From: Allacma fusca
Taxonomy: Eukaryota; Arthropoda; Collembola; Symphypleona; Sminthuridae
Reading direction: 5' to 3'
NCBI GenBank assembly: GCA_947179485.1
Contig: OX359246.1
Location: 37,427,632-37,491,631 of the forward strand
DNA: 64,000 nucleotides
Both the position numbers and the translations under genes were made by a program. Position 1 is the stretch's first letter. Each line of letters starts with the position of its first letter. Shown here one piece after another: positions 59,337 to 64,000 of the stretch. The notes beneath the pieces were generated by a model that did not search any database, was not told where the DNA came from, and saw nothing but the letters and a program-made list of their open reading frames with translations.

Positions 59337-61354
59337 TGCCTCACTCAAGGCATGAGGAAATCGGAGGAAGTAAGCCATTCCTGGTATTTCTATTGAATAT
59401 AAAATATATGAAATTAATTGGGTCAAGGTCATTTCGAATTTCATTAAAATTATACTTTAGAGAGCTGGCTCCTCGCGTAGGTGCAGTTGCACGCTTTGAG
59501 GAGCCTGCTGTGTCGCGTTATCTATTTTGTTAATTTTACACACACCTACTTTAGTAGATTTTGAAACGCTTTGTTAGATATTATTTTTTGAAAATCAGAA
59601 GTGGATTTCCACCCAATACTAACAGAACAGAAATTTTAAAAGTTCCACGCTTTGTGCTGCGTCAATTCAATGTGTTGGCGTTGGCTTCGGGTCCATGCAT
59701 AAATTTTTCGGGACTGCATAGATTGTATTATATTTTTTCTTGTTATTCCTTGACCCCCGGTATACGTCATCGAACCAAAACAGTAGGAATAATTTTAATA
59801 CGTAGCATTTTTATTAATACTATTATAAAATACATTATATATATATTATTATTATTATATATTATTATGCATATATTGTATATATTACTGTATTGTAATT
59901 GAAAATTAAACTGCGAACACCAGATTCAATTCTTTCGATATGGTTACAAACGAACTTCTATGAAAAGTTTTTAAGGGGATTCATAAGCATTTATGATAAA
60001 AAATAGTGGTTGTAAATTTGGCAGAGTTAGAAGGTTGTCTGAAATTCTGGGGCCGTATTAGAAAGATGGTTTCCAATTTTTTGTCAACTGCATGTAACGA
60101 CATGTAGCGACTAAGCTCCAAAGTATATCAAATCGTCCGGGTTTGCTTCAGTTTTCCGTTGTTGAAGGTTACGGAATGTGGAGAAGTCTTAAAGCATTTA
60201 TTTCGCAATATTCTTTTTCATTAATACTCTTTATAAATGCTTGGAAGAATTGTTTGTTGGAGAATACGACGCAGAATTCTAACACTATTCAGGATTTCTA
60301 GCTACGTGAATTAAATGGTCTGGCTTATCTATAAGTGAGATTGTCATTAGTCGTAAATAAATAAATGTTATTTTTGTTTCTTGTTGCAGAATTTAATTTC
60401 TATAACTCTAGCAACTATTCCGAAAATAAATCTACATGAGACATTTACAGACACTAGATTGAAGGTCCTAGTTCGTGTACGATCTTTAAGAAGCATTGAT
60501 GCTCATTTTACCGTTATCACGTCTGAAGCAATTGAAAGGTTCAAGCAACTCACATATTGCTGTATTATTAACGAAAATTAATAATCAAAATAGCATATGA
60601 AGCCTTTCAAACGCTTTTTACAAACTATTAACTTTATTATTTGTCTTGTATCACTAATCCCACCTGACTATAGTTTGTGTACTGCGTTTCAAACAAACTG
60701 AATTACAAACCAGTTAAATTCTGAAGACGTACTTATATTTTTAATAGATAACTATATTTAATTCCAGACACAATTAAATAGTCATTTATTGATTGATCAG
60801 TAGTTTCCTCTCGATTTCGCAGCACTGAATCAATTCGCCTGTATAGTTAAGGATCTGGAATTTATGCCGCATTGAGGATACGCGTGTGATGTTTGATGTG
60901 ATCCTCAATGAAGCTCCCTATGATACGAATACGAGCCTAGGCTAATAATTAAGTATTGCCACAGATAATAATTCTTGAAGATATATGGCAAATATTATTG
61001 CTTTCGATTTGTTCTAGCTGAAACTAAACGATGATAGTTATATCTATTGATTAGTTGGGATATAATGCTATAGCGGACGCTGAGAGTTGTGAGATTATTT
61101 TTAATTTAAAATATTTTCATAATTTAGTAATTTTAACCTTTGTTATTTCTCAAATATCCAACGGATTGTGCTATGTCAACCGTAACTCATATGACTGCGT
61201 TTTTTACAACGAATTTTTTAAAAGTTCAAAATCCGATTTGCGAATTAGTAAAAAAGCATATTCGTAAAAATACGTTCGTATCTTGAAAATACGAACTATA
61301 AAACGCTATTGTAATTGATAAACTACGAAAACATGAGCTAAAATGCAAAATCGC

Positions 61355-61490
61355 AACCAGGATTCGATCGGCGACTCTGCATTATAAAGCAGGAGTTCCA
61401 ACCACGGCGCCACAAGACCGAAATGCATGAGGTAGCATGTTACTGGTCCTCGCGGCATGGAAGCCGTCTAGTTCGCGTGGATCAGACAGT
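61355..61490 (-). repeat. tRNA-derived SINE-like repeat, copy 2
   Basis: Inverted relative of 45431-45590. Read on the minus strand it shows GTGGCGCCGTGGTTGG (A-box-like), then TCGAATCCTGG (B-box-like), preceded by GGCTTCCATGCCGCG. Confidence 0.55.
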
Positions 61491-61899
61491 AATAGTAACT
61501 GCTTAAATAATGATTAATGCTACGAAAATCTAATTCTCAACTGGAACCGCTTTATTAACCTCAAACTGTCTCAAAGAGACTGGCAATGCTAGCAGTTACA
61601 ATCAAAATACGCATGTGCTTAAAAGCTTGGCTTAAATTTAGTAACACGGAATGATTGGATAAATGTAATATTACTATTGTCAACAAGATGATGGGCGAGC
61701 TAGATGATTAGTTCGATGCTAGATATATCTTATGTGTATAGAGAGTAGTGTTGCACTTGAAAATTATTCATTGTTTCGATTTAAAATATAAATAAACATT
61801 GACCGTCGGTACTAATGGTTTGTGTCAAGTTCAAGATTGTTGTCAAGATTTGAAAGGATTTAATCGTACTGCAATCATTGTAGGCATAAGTTATATTGA

Positions 61900-62130
61900 A
61901 AAATCAACCAGCAAACCGAATACAAACCGAACAATCGATTTGCATAAAAATCAAATTAAATTCGAATACGACGTTAGGGTTGTATTCGGTTCAATAATTC
62001 AAATACAACTTTGTTTTGACTTGATTAGGTAACCGAATCCGAATATAAGGGAAAATTGAAGTTGTATTCGAAATTCAAATACAAACCAAATACGAAATAA
62101 ATAATATTCGGTTTGAATACAGGTCTGGTA
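61900..62130. repeat. CGAATAC-word array with hAT-like right end
   Basis: Repeated CCGAATAC/TTCGAAT words end in ATACAGGTCTG (about 62128). Its inverse, CAGACCTGTAT, matches the left terminus seen at 45153. No left end is found here. Confidence 0.5.
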
Positions 62131-62604
62131 TATGCTTGTTCTAATAAATACTCACCAACATGTACATGTACTTCCTGGAAATTATTATAAACTATACTTT
62201 CCATACCTACGTTACATTTGTCTGAATATGTAATAATTCTAATTATATTCTGTAAATAAGTGTACAATAGGCTTACAGGCTTAATCACCTGAAATCTAAA
62301 GATTTCTTATAATTTATGAGGAAATGTGCATCTGGAAAATATCTACCATGAGAGTTTTTCCTTAAATTTTTGAAAACGGAGCTTGTAGTAAATAGTTCCT
62401 TTTATAAAACTAAAGTAGAGTCAACGGATGACTATTCCCATCATAACCTACGTACAGATGCAAATACTACTACGACCCCTTGAACTTGAACTTCTTTCCC
62501 AATTTTTTCTGAGGATTATTAAGAAAATCTGTTTTTTTATTAAGGGTGTTTTCTTCCCTAACCCTTACCTTTGAGTACAAGTTAGATGGCCACCTTTTTT
62601 TGTA

Positions 62605-63350
62605 AATATGTAGGATCCATTACTCATTATCGAATTTCCCTACAATTACTTCCAGTCCCACAACCTGAGCAATTATTATTTACTCATTAGTCTCGTCACA
62701 CTATTATTGACAGAGGTAAAATCTGGAGAGTTTTCACATGAGCAGCACTGTACAACTATCAACCAATTATTGGTTTTTGGAAATTCTCCTCCGAGGTGTA
62801 CCTACATGTATGAACAGCCTTACGACTCAGGGAATGAAAATAGAATATCATGTCATTCCAGGTCATAAAAATGGAATATTCCAAGGCTAAAAATTAATCA
62901 AAGGTAGTGTGGGTTTTACAAAACTCATTAATGAAAATATGACGTTACTAAGATAATTGATGACAATGTACGTACCTGCGATGGAGCGCTGTGATTGGCA
63001 AATGACCTGGATAATAATAAAAGGCATATTTTGTGCAGTAATAATTTAGTATACCTACAGAATATATGCACGTATGCCTTCATATATTTCTGTGAAAATA
63101 ATAGCGGAGATTCTAATGTATTTATTTGTCCTTGCAGATGTGAACACTTTTAAGTGTTTTATATTTTCCTTAATTCTTCCATAATCACATACACAGGTGA
63201 ATACCTTTTGCCCATCACCTTTCCAATGAGCACAATGTTAATTATGTTTTTGTTCTGTATAAACGCATAAAATAATTTTATTTAGTAATAACATATCAGT
63301 GTTCCAGTCTGGAACATTCCAGAATGGGAAAGGCAGCACGTATTACTGCA
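62605..63350. repeat. Dispersed repeat, copy B
   Basis: Same-orientation copy of 241-870 (see copy A). It carries an extra ~110 bp (about 62985-63095) absent from copy A, and is followed at once by the start of an element with GTTCCG words. Confidence 0.7.
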
Positions 63351-63351
63351 C

Positions 63352-63600
63352 TAGAGCTTCCAATGTGTACAACATTTTTGTTCCGTAGGAAATTCCGTTC
63401 CGTTCCGAAACCTACAAATAATATTGGTCCCGGTTCCGTTCCGGCTGTCGGGACATCGGAACATTTGAACTGACACCGTTCGGAACAAAGGAGTAAAGTA
63501 TTTGTTCCGTTACAGGTTGTGTTCCGTTCCGTATTATGCTAGTTTTTCCGTTCCGAACCCGTTCCGTTCCGAAATATCCCGGAATTGTTCACAACATATA
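63352..63600. mobile_element. Start of a hAT-like element with GTTCCGTTCCG words
   Basis: Terminus TAGAGCTTCCAATGTGTACA, then dense GTTCCG/CGGAAC words to about 63595. It interrupts the dispersed repeat at the point where copy A continues differently. The right end is probably outside the window; 63600-64000 shows nothing else. Confidence 0.5.
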
Positions 63601-64000
63601 CGTGAAATGCGTATACAAATTACTGGCAACTTAATATACATGATATACTTTTAATAGATTGAATGCTAGGGATTGCTATTATTTAATTATATAAAATACT
63701 ATTTAATAATAATTAGGCCATATAAAAAGAACTACTGTGCAGTATTATATTATTATTATTAATTATTTTTTAGCAATAAATATTTGTAGCGTGTGGATTT
63801 CAATGGCCTAACAGTGTTAATTTCCTGCAAGCTTGCTTCATTGCTGCTAATAATTTCGATTTCAGAATTTTCATTTCGAGAAAAATCGCCCATGCCCATG
63901 TTTATTAAACAAAATTAGTTATTCTGTTGATTTTCATGGAAAACGATACTCGCATTACATATAAGCATTTGCGTAAATTAAATCTGTGGTCATCCAATTT

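Larger units (their letters stand above)
59337..62604. other. Gene-poor interval
   Basis: Besides the SINE-like copy (61355-61490) and the hAT-like fragment (61900-62130), there is only AT-rich DNA, including a TATTAT-rich run near 59835-59880. No gene is supported. Confidence 0.4.

Noticed and set aside
60381-60581. Short open frame following an apparent acceptor
   Set aside because: No donor partner exon, motif or conserved pattern could be found, so it is not called as a gene.

Overview
This is eukaryotic nuclear DNA, AT-rich, with short GT-AG introns (about 45-270 bp) and TATA/TCAGT-type core promoters. The gene content (a secreted serine carboxypeptidase-like gene, a stonustoxin-like secreted protein gene, an intron-rich DDE transposase-derived gene) and the dense hAT-type transposon debris point to an arthropod. 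A springtail or a similar non-insect hexapod would fit, but that is a low-confidence inference. No ribosomal RNA, functional tRNA or CRISPR array was seen.

Layout. 1-6.9 kb: gene-free DNA with a dispersed ~0.9 kb repeat, several non-autonomous hAT-like elements, and (6.71-6.75 kb) a TATA/initiator promoter. 6.9-30.6 kb: one Polinton/Maverick virus-like element, bounded by 108-bp inverted terminal repeats that read as identical, AG...CT ends and a 6-bp target duplication (AAGCAG). It looks young and nearly whole, with perhaps three or four interruptions, mostly in the polymerase gene. 30.6-32.6 kb: a five-exon serine carboxypeptidase homologue whose catalytic triad is gone. The Polinton sits 15 bp upstream of its ATG and separates it from the apparent promoter. 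32.6-48.4 kb: gene desert with several hAT-type elements, one nested inside another, plus SINE-like and simple-sequence remains. 48.4-51.7 kb: an apparently intact 11-exon gene predicted to join a secreted lamin-tail-like N-terminus to an IS630/Tc1-type DDE transposase. 52.3-54.1 kb: a two-exon stonustoxin/neoverrucotoxin-like secreted protein gene. 54.1-64 kb: mostly repeats, one small unrecognised three-exon gene at 58.8-59.3 kb, and a second copy of the dispersed repeat found at the left edge.

The Polinton has two halves. The left half (7-19 kb, + strand) holds the usual virion and replication genes in tight order: integrase, penton-like protein, basic core protein, major capsid protein, adenain-type protease, packaging ATPase, two small conserved-type genes, a small membrane protein and the protein-primed DNA polymerase. 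The right half (19-30.5 kb) is unusual. It has an antisense PIF1-like helicase and about 10 kb of intron-bearing genes on both strands that I cannot assign to standard Polinton functions: a four-exon unknown, two tandem genes sharing one domain (one with an acidic tail), two more single-pass membrane proteins, and a four-exon C2H2 zinc-finger gene whose middle carries 13-residue repeats with TQT motifs. A 130-bp near-perfect palindrome, a ~19-bp minisatellite and a 333-bp tandem duplication lie among them. This cargo module is the best candidate for an undescribed system.

The second theme is the non-autonomous hAT-type elements. Seven have clean 8-bp target duplications. Their ends are packed with degenerate short words, the word differs between most families (GTACCCG, CCCGAAACGG-like, GAATTGG, GAAGTTG, GGGTTCGGGC and others), and this suggests many transposases with diverging subterminal binding sites.
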